Shown here: one piece after another, positions 1 through 9,840 of the stretch
Layout of the letters: the number at the start of each line of letters is the position of its first letter
Position numbering within the stretch: the stretch's first letter is position 1
NCBI RefSeq assembly: GCF_003293745.1
Contig: NZ_PTLZ01000001.1
Location: 744,001 to 808,000 of the forward strand
Direction of reading: 5' to 3'
DNA: 64,000 nucleotides
Source of the DNA: Herminiimonas fonticola
Lineage (GTDB): Bacteria; Pseudomonadota; Gammaproteobacteria; Burkholderiales; Burkholderiaceae_D
Program-made: the position numbers and the translations under genes
Notes under the pieces: model-generated
Databases searched by the model: none
Told to the model about the DNA's origin: nothing
What the model saw: only the letters and a program-made list of their open reading frames with translations

Positions 1-2
1 AT

Positions 3-224
3 AGATTTTATCGTCGCGAGGGTACGGGAGAAATGGGTAGCGGACTTGGCCTCTTTATTGCAAAAACCATAGCCGATCAGCATCGGGCAAAGATAGAACT
101 GGGCGATGGAAAATTGGGTGGACTCATGGTGACAGTTAGCTTCAAATTGATCACAGAGCCTGCTCAATTGTCGATTGAGAAACCGTCTTCGAGCAAAGAG
201 GTTTTGAGTCGCGTCTCAATTTAA
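3..224 (+). CDS. Sensor histidine kinase, C-terminal fragment (cut by window edge)
   Basis: The open frame enters from before the window. It reads RFYRREGTGEMGSGLGLF and then about 55 residues to a TAA stop. The GSGLGL stretch is the G2 box of the histidine kinase ATP-binding (HATPase_c) domain, and the RFYR element just before it is typical of two-component sensor kinases of the EnvZ/QseC/PhoR type. Only the last part of the ATPase domain is visible, so sensor type, partner and signal cannot be given. An internal ATG at 33 is not the real start because the conserved region runs through it. The gene ends 615 bp before mraZ and is probably a separate transcription unit. Confidence 0.85.
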   Translation, partial: RFYRREGTGEMGSGLGLFIAKTIADQHRAKIELGDGKLGGLMVTVSFKLITEPAQLSIEKPSSSKEVLSRVSI

Positions 225-541
225 TGATTGATAGACATCAAAAGCCAACTGTTTGGCCCTTGTTCGGTTTTTGATGCGACTCAACAGATGAGACTTTCTT
301 TTGTTTAAAGCGCGCTCCTCGCATCCAACGTAGAGATATCGTGCTTCTTGCGGGAAGCCATAAGCCCATCCCGTACTCTGCCATCAGTTGATTTATCACC
401 ATCCGTGTCTTGTCTTGTAACGATAGCGTTGTCGCAGAGACGCTCATCCAGAACAAGGTCGCTTGTGTATGTGGCCATCAAAAGGTCAGAAGTACCCATA
501 TACAAAGTCAGACCTATGTCGAATCCCACAAATTTTAAATA

Positions 542-562
542 CAGTAAAAATTCGTTTTACTG
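542..562. repeat. Perfect 8-bp inverted repeat with 5-nt loop
   Basis: CAGTAAAA (542-549) and TTTTACTG (555-562) are exact reverse complements around the loop ATTCG. One base separates it from the palindrome at 564-581. It could be a terminator-like hairpin for the upstream kinase gene or part of a protein-binding site. No long T-run follows. Confidence 0.6.
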
Positions 563-563
563 C

Positions 564-581
564 ATAAACACATGTGTTTAT
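564..581. repeat. Perfect 18-bp palindrome
   Basis: ATAAACACATGTGTTTAT is identical to its reverse complement. Perfect palindromes of this length in a non-coding gap are often sites for dimeric regulators, but I cannot name the protein. It lies about 135 bp before the mra -35 element. Confidence 0.6.
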
Positions 582-714
582 CTGATGTGCCACTTTCACT
601 ATCAATCATAAGTGCTTAATTCTTAGGGTTATTTAACAAACGTGTTGCATCAATGTAATGCGCTAAGTCATTGACTTCATTGAAAAAATTAGTGTTTTCG
701 CCCCTGAATTTCGC

Positions 715-743
715 TTGACCGACCTTGGTGCATCCTCTAAAGT
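715..743 (+). promoter_or_regulatory. Sigma-70 type promoter of the mra/dcw cluster
   Basis: TTGACC (715-720) and TAAAGT (738-743) are separated by exactly 17 bp, a good sigma-70 match. Transcription would start near 750, about 90 nt before mraZ. The first MraZ-type repeat overlaps the end of the -10 element, which fits autoregulation by MraZ. Confidence 0.75.
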
Positions 744-777
744 GGGCGTCAGTGTGAAAAAGTGTTTATTTGTGGGA
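742..777 (+). promoter_or_regulatory. MraZ operator: four 10-bp-spaced GTG repeats
   Basis: GTGGGC (742), GTGTGA (752), GTGTTT (762) and GTGGGA (772) start exactly 10 bp apart. This matches the known MraZ box, made of direct TGGGN repeats separated by 5 nt. The outer copies are the best matches and the inner two are degenerate. The array covers the end of the -10 element and the start region, so bound MraZ should repress the cluster. Confidence 0.75.
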
Positions 778-839
778 ATTTTTAATTGCAAATAAAACGC
801 AAATCACCATGCAACGCATACTAAAAAAGGAAATTCAGG

Positions 840-1268
840 GTGTTTCAAGGCGCGTCTTCTCTCAATCTCGATGCTAAAGGCCGGATGACTATTCCAGCCC
901 GGCATCGTGACGCAGTGCTTTTGCAGTGCGAGGGCCGCATCACCCTGACCAAACATCCTGACGGTTGTTTGCTTCTCTTCCCGCGTCCCGTGTGGGAAAT
1001 GCGCCGCGAAGAGATTGCCAAATGGCCGATTTCCGCGCGCGCCTGGCAGCGCATCTTTCTCGGTAATGCTTTCGATGTCGACTTCGACAGTGCCGGTCGC
1101 ATCCTGATCGCGCCTGAGCTGCGTACTGCAGCCGGCCTGACGCGTGACGTGATGATGATGGGCATGGGTAGCCATTTTGAAATCTGGGACGCGGCCAAGC
1201 TGGGCGAGAGCGAGTCGAATGCGATCGCTGCGGGCATGCCCGATGTATTAAACGATTTTTCTTTCTGA
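840..1268 (+). CDS. mraZ: Transcriptional regulator MraZ
   Basis: MraZ is a DNA-binding protein of the AbrB/SpoVT type that represses its own promoter and hence the start of the dcw cluster. The 142-residue product begins [20 protein letters not shown], a clear family signature, with a second copy of the fold near residues 80-125 ([13 protein letters not shown]). The start is GTG at 840, preceded by AAGGA at 827-831 with good spacing. It is the first gene of the cluster, sits behind a promoter carrying four MraZ-type repeats, and is followed by rsmH as in most proteobacteria. Confidence 0.97.
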   Translation: MFQGASSLNLDAKGRMTIPARHRDAVLLQCEGRITLTKHPDGCLLLFPRPVWEMRREEIAKWPISARAWQRIFLGNAFDVDFDSAGRILIAPELRTAAGLTRDVMMMGMGSHFEIWDAAKLGESESNAIAAGMPDVLNDFSF

Positions 1269-1272
1269 CGCC

Positions 1273-2241
1273 GTGATGAATGTAGAAGCGGTGCAGCAAT
1301 ACCAGCACCGGACCGTGTTGCTGGATGAGGCGGTGGACGCGCTGGCGCTGAACGGCGAGCGAGCAGATGGTATCTACGTCGACGGTACCTTCGGGCGTGG
1401 TGGTCATAGCCGTTTGATTCTGCAGCGTTTGGGTGCTGGTGGTCGTTTGCTGGCATTCGACAAGGATACGCAGGCGATTGCGAACGCAGCGACGATCAAT
1501 GATGCGCGCTTCGATATTGCTCACGATAGTTTTGCAACCTTGGGTGATGCACTGGCAAGTCGCGGTATCAAGCAGGTGAATGGGGTGTTGCTGGATCTGG
1601 GAATTTCGTCACCGCAAGTTGATGATGCTGCACGTGGTTTCAGCTTTCGTACAGACGGGCCTCTCGACATGCGTATGGATACGACGCGAGGCATTTCAGC
1701 AGCAGAGTGGCTGGCAACAGAAACCGAACAAAAAATCGAGAAAGTGATACGTGAATATGGGGAAGAACGGTTTGCTTTTCAGATTGCAAAGGCGATTGCT
1801 GCTCGCAGGGCAGTCGAACCAATTTCAAGCACACGACAGCTTGCCGAGATCGTGGCACGCACCGTTAAAACCCGCGAGAAAGGCAAGGACCCGGCCACTC
1901 GCACCTTTCAGGCTATCCGGATTTTCATCAATAAAGAGCTTGAAGAACTCGAAGTAGTTTTAAGCGAAGCGTATCGACATTTGGCTCCTCACGGGAGATT
2001 GGTTGTGATCAGCTTTCATTCGCTGGAAGATCGGATCGTCAAGCAGTTCATGGCAGGCAAAGCCAATGTGCCACAGCCGGACCGTCGCCTGCCGATTCGT
2101 GCTGTCGATCTGCCGCAGCCTGAAATGAAATTGATTTCCCGCATCAAGCCGTCCGCCGAAGAAATCAGCGCCAATCCACGCTCCCGTTCCGCCGTCATGC
2201 GCGTTGCAGAACGCTTGCCAACTCCCGGAGTTGCGCAATGA
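1273..2241 (+). CDS. rsmH: 16S rRNA (cytosine(1402)-N(4))-methyltransferase
   Basis: RsmH (formerly MraW) uses S-adenosylmethionine to methylate N4 of C1402 in the decoding centre of 16S rRNA. The roughly 320-residue product has an N-terminal SAM-binding loop ([10 protein letters not shown], about residues 37-46), the motif [10 protein letters not shown] near residue 107, and the C-terminal signature [12 protein letters not shown]. Start may be GTG 1273 or the adjacent ATG 1276; either leaves only a few bases after mraZ. The end overlaps ftsL by 4 nt (ATGA). Confidence 0.97.
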   Translation: MMNVEAVQQYQHRTVLLDEAVDALALNGERADGIYVDGTFGRGGHSRLILQRLGAGGRLLAFDKDTQAIANAATINDARFDIAHDSFATLGDALASRGIKQVNGVLLDLGISSPQVDDAARGFSFRTDGPLDMRMDTTRGISAAEWLATETEQKIEKVIREYGEERFAFQIAKAIAARRAVEPISSTRQLAEIVARTVKTREKGKDPATRTFQAIRIFINKELEELEVVLSEAYRHLAPHGRLVVISFHSLEDRIVKQFMAGKANVPQPDRRLPIRAVDLPQPEMKLISRIKPSAEEISANPRSRSAVMRVAERLPTPGVAQ

Positions 2242-2510
2242 GCGGGCGTATCAGCTTTCTGATCACTTGCATCCTGGTGGTGTGCGCCTTGTCGGTTGTG
2301 AATGCGCACTATCAGTTCCGTCGCTTATTCATTGAACTCGAACGCGCCCAGGCGCAGGCGCGGCAACTCGATATCGAGTGGGCGCAGTCGCAACTCGATC
2401 AATCGACCCTGGGCAAACATTCGCGTATCGAACTCAATGCGCGTCGTGATTTGCGCATGGTGTCGGTGTCATCCGCCAGCACGCAGTACCTGACGACGGG
2501 GGATAAATGA
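2238..2510 (+). CDS. ftsL: Cell division protein FtsL
   Basis: FtsL is a small bitopic protein of the divisome. With FtsB and FtsQ it forms the complex that activates septal wall synthesis by FtsW-FtsI. The 90-residue product has a short cytoplasmic start, one membrane span (about residues 4-22) and a periplasmic part with coiled-coil character ([18 protein letters not shown]). FtsL diverges fast, so the call relies on size, topology and position between rsmH and ftsI. It overlaps both neighbours by 4 nt, suggesting translational coupling. Confidence 0.93.
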   Translation: MSGRISFLITCILVVCALSVVNAHYQFRRLFIELERAQAQARQLDIEWAQSQLDQSTLGKHSRIELNARRDLRMVSVSSASTQYLTTGDK

Positions 2511-4276
2511 CGCGCGGTACGTCACGTAACTCTCGCACAGCCGCCGGAAAAGGCGTGCCTTTTGTTGCCAGCCCGGTGCTGGCAACAAAGCTGCCTGCGT
2601 GGCGTTCGCGTGTCGTGCTGTTCCTGATCTTTGCTGCGTTTTTAACCTTGGCTGGTCGTGCATTGTGGTTGCAAGGCATGTCGACCGACTTCCTGCAAAA
2701 ACAGGGCGCTTCGCGTTACGCGCGCACGCTGGAATTGCCGGCGACACGCGGCAAGATTACTGATCGCAACGGTTCGGTTCTGGCTTCTTCGATTCCGGTG
2801 CGCGCAGTGTGGGCGATTCCTGACGATGTGCTGCAAGCACCAAAAGAAAAAATCCAGGCGCTGGCCAAGTTACTCGACATGAATGAGCGCGATCTGCGCA
2901 GCAAGCTGGATTCGGATCGCGGTTTTGTGTATCTAAAGCGCCAAGTCGAACTCGATACTGTCGATAAAATTCTCAAGCTCGGCATTGCCGGCATCGATAC
3001 GCGCAAGGAATACAAACGCTACTACCCTGAAGGTGAAGTCATGGCGCACGTCGTCGGCTTTACCAGTGTCGAAGACAAGGGGCAGGACGGCATGGAACTG
3101 GCATTCCAGAAAACCCTGGTTGGCGTTACCGGCAACCGTCGCGTCATCAAGGACAGACTGGGCCGCATCGTCGAAGATATCGAATCGGTGCGTGAGCCGC
3201 ACGACGGCAAAGATCTGACTTTATCCATCGACAGCAAGATTCAGTACATCGCATTCTCGGCATTGAAAGATGCAGTTGAACTGCACAAAGCAAAAGCCGG
3301 CGGCATCGTCGTGCTCGATGCGAAAACCGGCGAAGTACTGGCACTTGCGAATCTGCCAACCTACAACCCGAACAATCGCTCGGTGCTGACCGGTGCGCAA
3401 TTGCGCAATCGTGTGATGACCGATACGTTTGAACCGGGTTCGACGCTCAAGCCTTTCACGATTGCATTGGCGCTGGAAAATAAATACATCACGCCAGCCA
3501 CGATGATACAAACCGCGCCGGGCAAGCTGAAGATCGGTACCGCGACGATTGGCGATGCGCATGCATCCGGTTTGCTGTCCGTGGCACAAGTGATTGAAAA
3601 ATCGTCCAACGTCGGCACTGCAAAAATTGCGCTGCAGATGGAGCCACATGAAATGTGGGACATGTTTACTTCAGTCGGTTTCGGTCAGCAACCTAAGGTT
3701 GGTTTTCCTGGCGCGGTTGCCGGTCGTGTGCGGCCATATAAATCATGGCGTCCGATCGAGCAGGCAACGATGAGTTACGGCCACGGTATTTCCGTGTCCT
3801 TGTTGCAGATCGCGCATGCCTACATGATCTTTGCACGCGATGGCGAAATCATCCCGGTAACCTTTCAGCGTTCCAGCGATCAACCGATTGCACAACGCGT
3901 GATTAGCGAAAAAACTGCACGCGCAACGCGCGGCATGCTGGAAATGGCGGCTGGCCCAACCGGCACCGCACCGCAGGCGCAAGTGCCTGGGTACCGCGTT
4001 GCAGGAAAAACCGGCACTGCATACAAGATTGAAAAAGGTCAGTATGTTAAAAAATACGTAGCCTCATTTGTCGGCTTTGCGCCGGTTTCCGATCCGCGCA
4101 TCATCGTTGCCGTGATGATCGATGAGCCATCGGCCGGCAAGCATTACGGCGGTCAGGTGGCGGCGCCGATTTTTTCTGCTGTTACTGCGAGCGCATTGCG
4201 CGCAATGAATGTGGCGCCTGACTCCAGCATCACCAACATCATCATTCCGGCTGACGCTGCCATGGAGAATATGTAA
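2507..4276 (+). CDS. ftsI: Septal peptidoglycan transpeptidase FtsI (PBP3)
   Basis: FtsI cross-links new peptidoglycan at the division septum as partner of the glycosyltransferase FtsW. The 589-residue class B penicillin-binding protein has a membrane anchor near residues 36-55, a PBP dimerisation domain, and a transpeptidase domain with all three active-site motifs: STLK (about residue 311, catalytic Ser), SSN (about 367) and KTGT (about 500). The start overlaps ftsL by 4 nt and the TAA shares one base with the murE ATG. Confidence 0.97.
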   Translation: MTRGTSRNSRTAAGKGVPFVASPVLATKLPAWRSRVVLFLIFAAFLTLAGRALWLQGMSTDFLQKQGASRYARTLELPATRGKITDRNGSVLASSIPVRAVWAIPDDVLQAPKEKIQALAKLLDMNERDLRSKLDSDRGFVYLKRQVELDTVDKILKLGIAGIDTRKEYKRYYPEGEVMAHVVGFTSVEDKGQDGMELAFQKTLVGVTGNRRVIKDRLGRIVEDIESVREPHDGKDLTLSIDSKIQYIAFSALKDAVELHKAKAGGIVVLDAKTGEVLALANLPTYNPNNRSVLTGAQLRNRVMTDTFEPGSTLKPFTIALALENKYITPATMIQTAPGKLKIGTATIGDAHASGLLSVAQVIEKSSNVGTAKIALQMEPHEMWDMFTSVGFGQQPKVGFPGAVAGRVRPYKSWRPIEQATMSYGHGISVSLLQIAHAYMIFARDGEIIPVTFQRSSDQPIAQRVISEKTARATRGMLEMAAGPTGTAPQAQVPGYRVAGKTGTAYKIEKGQYVKKYVASFVGFAPVSDPRIIVAVMIDEPSAGKHYGGQVAAPIFSAVTASALRAMNVAPDSSITNIIIPADAAMENM

Positions 4277-5796
4277 TGTCCTCCTTGCTTAACATCGCCG
4301 AAGTTCTCGATTGGCTGAAAGCCACTGCGCCTAACGCAGAGCTGACTGCCGATTCCCGCAGTGTGCGTGCCGGTGATGTATTCGTTGCTTATCCTGGTGA
4401 TGAAGCGGATGGTCGCTCGTTCATACTCGATGCGATCGAACGCGGTGCGGGTGCGGTGCTTTATGAAACTGCCGATTGCACATGGCGCGCAGAGTGGGGT
4501 GTGCCACATCTGGCGGTCGAAGATTTGAAAATTCACGCAGGCGATATCGCCGCACATTTTTACGGTCAGCCCGATCTGGCGATGTCGACCATCGCAGTGA
4601 CGGGAACCAACGGCAAGACATCATGCTCGCAATGGCTGGGTCACGCCTTGTCGCGTCTGGGTGAGCCAACGGCTGTGGTTGGCACCTTGGGCGTAGGCGT
4701 GTTCCGTAATGGCGCGGCAGGTAATTTGACTGCAACCGGTTACACCACGCCGGATGCAGTTTTGCTGCAACGCACTTTGGCGGAAATGCGCAAGCACGGT
4801 GTGACGACCTTGGCGATTGAAGCATCGTCTATTGGTCTGCATCAGGGGCGTTTGTCCGGCATGCATTTCGATATCGCACTGTTTACCAACTTCACACGCG
4901 ATCATCTCGATTATCACGGCGACATGGCTGCGTATGAAGAAGCAAAAAATATTCTGTTCGACTGGCCGGGCTTGCGTCACGCGATCATCAATCTGGACGA
5001 TGTGATGGGCTTGCGTCTGGTCGAGCGCATCAAGCGCAACAATCCTGATACGGCCATTACCGGTTACACACTGACCAATAATGAATTTCCCGGCATGGAA
5101 GTTTTGCGCGCGACCGAAATTCACAGTACGCAAAACGGCACCTCGTTCCAGTTCGCCAGCAGCTTTGGCAACACGCACGTCAAAACGCAATTGGTCGGGC
5201 AGTTCAATATCAGCAATGTGTTGGCCGTTATCGGCGCGATGCTGGCAAAAGGTATCGATTGGGGCAAGGCGCTCACAGCGGTTGAAATGCTGACAGCAAT
5301 CCCTGGCCGCATGCAGCAATTGGGCGGTGGCGAAGCGCCATTGGTCGTCATCGATTACGCACATACTCCGGACGCGCTGGAAAAAGCATTGTCATCATTG
5401 CGCGATGTCGCGACAGAACGTGGCGGCGAATTGTGGTGTGTGTTCGGTTGCGGCGGCGATCGTGATGCCGGCAAGCGTCCGCAAATGGGCGCGGTTGCAA
5501 TGGCTGCCGATCACATCATCGTGACCAGCGACAATCCGCGTCATGAAGAACCTGCCGACATCATTGCGCAGATCGTGGCTGGTATTGGTGAGACGAAGAA
5601 CGCGCCGCAAATTATTGAAGATCGTGGCACCGCAATTTTGTGGGCCGGCAAACATGCGGCAAAGCAGGACGTCATTTTGTTGGCAGGCAAGGGGCACGAA
5701 GCATATCAAGAAGTGAAGGGCAAAAAACAAGCCTTCCTCGACGCTGACCACGCCGCACTGGCTTTGTCGTCACGTGTGATGCAGGGAGTGAGTTGA
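4276..5796 (+). CDS. murE: UDP-MurNAc-L-Ala-D-Glu:meso-diaminopimelate ligase
   Basis: MurE adds the third residue of the peptidoglycan stem peptide in the cytoplasm, using ATP. The 506-residue product has the Mur ligase P-loop VTGTNGKTS near residue 108 and the motif DNPRHE near residue 418. DNPR is the known signature for meso-diaminopimelate as substrate rather than lysine, so the wall should be of the A1-gamma type. The ATG shares its A with the ftsI stop, and the TGA shares its A with the murF ATG. Confidence 0.97.
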   Translation: MSSLLNIAEVLDWLKATAPNAELTADSRSVRAGDVFVAYPGDEADGRSFILDAIERGAGAVLYETADCTWRAEWGVPHLAVEDLKIHAGDIAAHFYGQPDLAMSTIAVTGTNGKTSCSQWLGHALSRLGEPTAVVGTLGVGVFRNGAAGNLTATGYTTPDAVLLQRTLAEMRKHGVTTLAIEASSIGLHQGRLSGMHFDIALFTNFTRDHLDYHGDMAAYEEAKNILFDWPGLRHAIINLDDVMGLRLVERIKRNNPDTAITGYTLTNNEFPGMEVLRATEIHSTQNGTSFQFASSFGNTHVKTQLVGQFNISNVLAVIGAMLAKGIDWGKALTAVEMLTAIPGRMQQLGGGEAPLVVIDYAHTPDALEKALSSLRDVATERGGELWCVFGCGGDRDAGKRPQMGAVAMAADHIIVTSDNPRHEEPADIIAQIVAGIGETKNAPQIIEDRGTAILWAGKHAAKQDVILLAGKGHEAYQEVKGKKQAFLDADHAALALSSRVMQGVS

Positions 5797-7163
5797 TGAA
5801 ATCGACATTGGCCACTCTTCAAGCTGCAGTCAGTCTATCGACGGTGACGATGGATGCATCGTTCGACGGTGTTTCTACAGACAGTCGCAACGTCGCAGCC
5901 GGTAATCTGTTCGTCGCCTTGCGCGGCGATCGTTTCGACGCACACGAATTTTTGCATCAGGTTGCAGAACGCAAAGTTGCGGCAGTCGTCGTCGAAAAAA
6001 TGCCGGCTGATTTGAATGTACCTGCGTTGGTGGTGCCGGATACCCGCATCGCCTTGGGTCAGATCGCACATTACTGGCGTCAGCAATTCACGCTGCCTTT
6101 GATAGGCGTTACCGGTAGTAACGGTAAAACCACGGTCAAGGAAATGATCGCGGCGATTCTCGATGCGGCTTGTGGTACTGATCAATATCTGGCGACACGC
6201 GGCAACTTCAATAATGACATCGGCGTGCCTTTGACCTTGCTGCGTTTGAATTCGGCTTGCAAGGCTGCAGTCATTGAACTGGGCATGAATCACCCGGGTG
6301 AAATCGCCATCTTGTCAGCAATTGCGCAACCGACTGTTGGTTTGGTGAACAACGCGCAGCGCGAACATCAGGAATTCATGGAAAGCGTGGAAGCAGTCGC
6401 GCGCGAAAACGGCGCGGTATTTGCGCACCTTCCAGCAGACGGTATTGCGGTTTTCCCGGCTGACGATACTTACACCAGTCTGTGGCGCGAATATGCAGGG
6501 TTACGCAAGACCCTGACTTTCGGTTTCTCGGATGATGCAGATGTAAGTTGCACATACAAGGCCAACAATTTCGGCAGCGAACTATCAGTTGTTAGCGGTC
6601 GTCAAAAGTTCGCTATCACTTTGGCTGCCGCTGGCGTGCACAACGTACGCAATGCACTGGCCGCCATCGCGTGCACCTTGGCAATCGGCATCGCGCAGGA
6701 TGCGATTGTGCGTGGCTTGCAAGCATTCTCTCCTGTCAATGGACGTCTGCAACGCAAAATCGCCGCGAATGGTGCATTGGTCATCGACGACACTTATAAC
6801 GCCAATCCGGATTCTGTACGTGCTGCGATAGATGTATTGGCGCAAGCCGCTGCACCGCGTATTTTGGTGCTGGGCGATATGGGCGAAGTCGGTAACGACG
6901 GTCGCCAATACCATGAAGAAATCGGCGCGTACGCGCGTGCGAACAGCATAGAACATGTACTTACACTGGGTGATCTGGCGCGTTACACGGTCAGCGCTTT
7001 CGGTGCGGGTGCTCATCATTACGAGAATCTTGAAACCTTGAACGATGCGCTCGCTGCAATTGTCCATGCGCATGCAACGGTGTTGGTAAAGGGGTCGCGC
7101 TTCATGAAAATGGAACGCGTGGTACAGCATTTACTCAATCAACAAATTCAGGAAGCTCACTAA
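5796..7163 (+). CDS. murF: UDP-MurNAc-tripeptide:D-Ala-D-Ala ligase
   Basis: MurF completes the pentapeptide by adding D-Ala-D-Ala, the product of DdlB encoded further on. The 455-residue product has the Mur ligase P-loop [12 protein letters not shown] (about residue 107), then [10 protein letters not shown] and LGDMGEVG, both typical of MurF. I chose ATG 5796, which overlaps the murE stop by one base and follows GGGAG; a TTG one codon earlier is possible. One base separates its TAA from the mraY ATG. Confidence 0.97.
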   Translation: MKSTLATLQAAVSLSTVTMDASFDGVSTDSRNVAAGNLFVALRGDRFDAHEFLHQVAERKVAAVVVEKMPADLNVPALVVPDTRIALGQIAHYWRQQFTLPLIGVTGSNGKTTVKEMIAAILDAACGTDQYLATRGNFNNDIGVPLTLLRLNSACKAAVIELGMNHPGEIAILSAIAQPTVGLVNNAQREHQEFMESVEAVARENGAVFAHLPADGIAVFPADDTYTSLWREYAGLRKTLTFGFSDDADVSCTYKANNFGSELSVVSGRQKFAITLAAAGVHNVRNALAAIACTLAIGIAQDAIVRGLQAFSPVNGRLQRKIAANGALVIDDTYNANPDSVRAAIDVLAQAAAPRILVLGDMGEVGNDGRQYHEEIGAYARANSIEHVLTLGDLARYTVSAFGAGAHHYENLETLNDALAAIVHAHATVLVKGSRFMKMERVVQHLLNQQIQEAH

Positions 7164-7164
7164 T

Positions 7165-8334
7165 ATGCTGCTCTGGCTGGCACAATTTTTTCAAGATGAA
7201 ATCGGACCATTGCGCGTCTTCAACTTCATTACCTTCCGCGCGGTGTTTGCGACCTTGACGGCACTTGCCATCGGTTTGTTTTTTGGCCCGATGGTGATAC
7301 GCATGCTGCAACGCCTGAAGGTCGGGCAGGCTGTGCGCACCGATGGTCCGCAAACACATTTGATCAAAAGCGGTACACCGACCATGGGCGGCGTCCTGAT
7401 TTTGCTGTCGATTGGCATTTCCACTTTGTTGTGGACAGATCTGAGCAATCGCTTCGTCTGGGTCGTGCTGATCGTGACGCTGGGTTTTGGCGCAGTCGGC
7501 TGGGTCGATGACTATCGTAAGGTGGTCTACAAAGATCCTAAAGGCATGGCATCGCGTGAAAAATACATGTGGCAATCGATCATCGGTTTGTTCGCTGCGG
7601 TGTATCTGGCGTTCTCTGTTTCTGCTCCGAGCAATTCACAGTTTCTGGATTTATTTGTCGCCTGGGTGCAGTCCGGTTTCAGCATGGATTTGCCGCCTAA
7701 AGCCGATTTGATCGTACCGTTTTTCAAAACCATCAGCTATCCGCTCGGTGTGTGGGGCTTTATCGCGCTGACTTACTTTGTCATCGTCGGTACCAGCAAC
7801 GCAGTCAACCTCACTGATGGCCTGGATGGTTTGGCGATCATGCCTACCGTGATGGTCGGTACTGCACTTGGTCTGTTTGCCTACCTGACTGGTAGCGTCA
7901 CTTACGCAAAATATCTGTTTATTCCGCATATTCCCGGCGCTGGCGAGTTGATCATTTTTTGCGGTGCGATGGCGGGTGCGGGTTTGGCTTTTCTCTGGTT
8001 TAACGCACATCCGGCACAAGTGTTCATGGGCGATGTAGGCGCACTGGCATTGGGCGGCGCGCTCGGGACGATCGCTGTGATCGTACGTCAGGAAGTCGTG
8101 CTCTTCATCATGGGTGGCGTGTTCGTGGTGGAAACCCTGTCGGTCATGATCCAGGTTGCTTATTTTAAATATACGAAGATGCGCACCGGTACCGGCAAGC
8201 GGGTTTTGCTGATGGCACCTTTGCACCATCACTTCGAACAAAAAGGCTGGAAAGAAACACAAGTCGTTGTGCGTTTCTGGATTATCACGATGATTCTGGT
8301 GTTGTTTGGTTTGTCCACTTTGAAATTACGCTAA
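7165..8334 (+). CDS. mraY: Phospho-MurNAc-pentapeptide translocase MraY
   Basis: MraY is the inner-membrane enzyme that transfers phospho-MurNAc-pentapeptide to undecaprenyl phosphate, forming lipid I. The 389-residue product has about ten hydrophobic spans and the family motifs VDDYRK (Asp pair, about residue 115), [10 protein letters not shown] (about 213-222), [10 protein letters not shown] and a HHHFE loop near residue 352. The gene sits between the last soluble ligase for the stem peptide and murD, as in other proteobacteria. Confidence 0.97.
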   Translation: MLLWLAQFFQDEIGPLRVFNFITFRAVFATLTALAIGLFFGPMVIRMLQRLKVGQAVRTDGPQTHLIKSGTPTMGGVLILLSIGISTLLWTDLSNRFVWVVLIVTLGFGAVGWVDDYRKVVYKDPKGMASREKYMWQSIIGLFAAVYLAFSVSAPSNSQFLDLFVAWVQSGFSMDLPPKADLIVPFFKTISYPLGVWGFIALTYFVIVGTSNAVNLTDGLDGLAIMPTVMVGTALGLFAYLTGSVTYAKYLFIPHIPGAGELIIFCGAMAGAGLAFLWFNAHPAQVFMGDVGALALGGALGTIAVIVRQEVVLFIMGGVFVVETLSVMIQVAYFKYTKMRTGTGKRVLLMAPLHHHFEQKGWKETQVVVRFWIITMILVLFGLSTLKLR

Positions 8335-8343
8335 GAACATAAG

Positions 8344-9840
8344 ATGAACTACGCAGGTAAACATGTTCTGGTTTTAGGCCTCGGTGAATCCGGGCTGGCG
8401 ATGGCGCAGTGGCTGGTTCGCTGCGGTGCGTCCTTGCGCGTGGCGGATACGCGCGAACAACCGGATCGTTTGCCGCAATTGCGCGAGATCGCAGCGGATA
8501 TCGAGTTTATCGGTGGCGCCTTCAGTGCCGATTTGCTCGCCGGTATCGATTTCGTTGCAGTCAGCCCGGGCTTGATGCCTGAGCGTGAACTGGCTGCGAT
8601 CATCCCGGCCGCGCAGGAAAAAGAAATTCCTGTCTGGGGCGAAATCGAGTTGTTCGCGCAGGCACTGGCAGCACTGAAAGAAGAAAAAGCATACGCGCCA
8701 AAAGTCATCGCGATTACCGGTACCAATGGCAAAACCACGGTGACCAGCCTGGTTGGCTTGTTGTGCCAGCGCGCTGGATTGACTGTGCAAGTGGCTGGCA
8801 ATATCAGCCCGGCCGCGCTCGATTGTTTGTACAAAGCGGTCGCTGAAGACACATTGCCGCAAGTGTGGGTGCTGGAATTGTCCAGCTTCCAGTTATATAC
8901 GACTTACAGTCTGCAGGCCGATGTCGCGACTGTGCTGAACCTGACGCAGGATCATCTCGACTGGCATGGCGATATGGCTGGCTATGCAGATGCGAAGGCG
9001 CGCATATTCGGCAGCAACACGATACGTGTGTTGAATCGTGACGATGCTTTGGTCATGCAAATGGCATTGCCATCTGCACCCGTCATTACCTTCGGTGCCG
9101 ATGAGGCGGAGCAGGCAGATTGCTTTGGTCTGGTCGATGAAAACGGCATGCGCTGGTTGTCGGTTGCGGTGAGCGAAGAAGAGTTACCGCAAAAGCGCCG
9201 CAAGAAAGATCTCGTCGAACTCGAAATCACCACCAAAAAACTGATGCCTGTCGATGCATTGAAAATCCGCGGTCAGCACAACGCGATCAATGCTTTATCG
9301 GCACTCGCTCTATGCCGTGCGATCGATCTGCCTTTTGCGCAATTGCTGCACGGCTTGCGTGATTATCACGGTGAGCCACATCGCGTCGAACATGTAATGA
9401 ACATAGCTGGTGTTGATTATTACGACGACAGCAAAGGCACCAACGTTGGTGCAACCGTCGCAGCATTGAATGGTTTGGGCGTCAGTCTGGATGGTGCGTC
9501 CAAACATTTGGTGCTGATCGCCGGCGGTGATGGCAAAGGTCAGGATTTTTCGCCATTAGCTGACCCTGTCGCGAAATACGCACGCGCCATTTTATTGATA
9601 GGCAAGGACGCTGCAGCGATACGCGCAGCGGTGCAAGCGACAGGTGTTGAATTGATCGATTGCGCAACATTGGAAGAGGCTACTGAAAAAGCCGCAACCA
9701 TCGCGCAAGCCGGCGATGCAGTCTTGCTGTCGCCAGCCTGTGCCAGTCTTGATATGTTCAAAAATTATGCGCACCGCGCACAAGTGTTTGTCGATGCGGT
9801 ACGTGAAATCGGTTTGTCGCGCGGTGAGGTATCCGCATGA
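8344..9840 (+). CDS. murD: UDP-MurNAc-L-alanine:D-glutamate ligase
   Basis: MurD adds D-glutamate to UDP-MurNAc-L-Ala. The 498-residue product begins with the UDP-binding loop ([14 protein letters not shown]), has the P-loop [10 protein letters not shown] near residue 124 and the later motif DDSKGTN. It is about 60 residues longer than the E. coli enzyme; part of the difference is a charged stretch near residues 278-300 ([12 protein letters not shown]). It overlaps ftsW by 4 nt. Confidence 0.97.
   Translation: MNYAGKHVLVLGLGESGLAMAQWLVRCGASLRVADTREQPDRLPQLREIAADIEFIGGAFSADLLAGIDFVAVSPGLMPERELAAIIPAAQEKEIPVWGEIELFAQALAALKEEKAYAPKVIAITGTNGKTTVTSLVGLLCQRAGLTVQVAGNISPAALDCLYKAVAEDTLPQVWVLELSSFQLYTTYSLQADVATVLNLTQDHLDWHGDMAGYADAKARIFGSNTIRVLNRDDALVMQMALPSAPVITFGADEAEQADCFGLVDENGMRWLSVAVSEEELPQKRRKKDLVELEITTKKLMPVDALKIRGQHNAINALSALALCRAIDLPFAQLLHGLRDYHGEPHRVEHVMNIAGVDYYDDSKGTNVGATVAALNGLGVSLDGASKHLVLIAGGDGKGQDFSPLADPVAKYARAILLIGKDAAAIRAAVQATGVELIDCATLEEATEKAATIAQAGDAVLLSPACASLDMFKNYAHRAQVFVDAVREIGLSRGEVSA

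Larger units (their letters stand above)
225..839. other. Gene-poor gap between the sensor kinase and mraZ
   Basis: I find no supported gene in these 615 bp. Short open frames occur on both strands (for example 305-529 minus, from a GTG), but none has a clear ribosome binding site or a protein I recognise. The gap holds two adjacent inverted repeats (542-581) and, at its right end, the mra promoter and MraZ operator (715-777). The right half is AT-rich. Confidence 0.6.

Noticed and set aside
305-529. Short minus-strand frame in the gap before mraZ (74 residues, GTG start)
   Set aside because: No ribosome site and no recognised family; an overlapping frame on the other strand is just as long. 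Kept only as a possibility within the gap entry.
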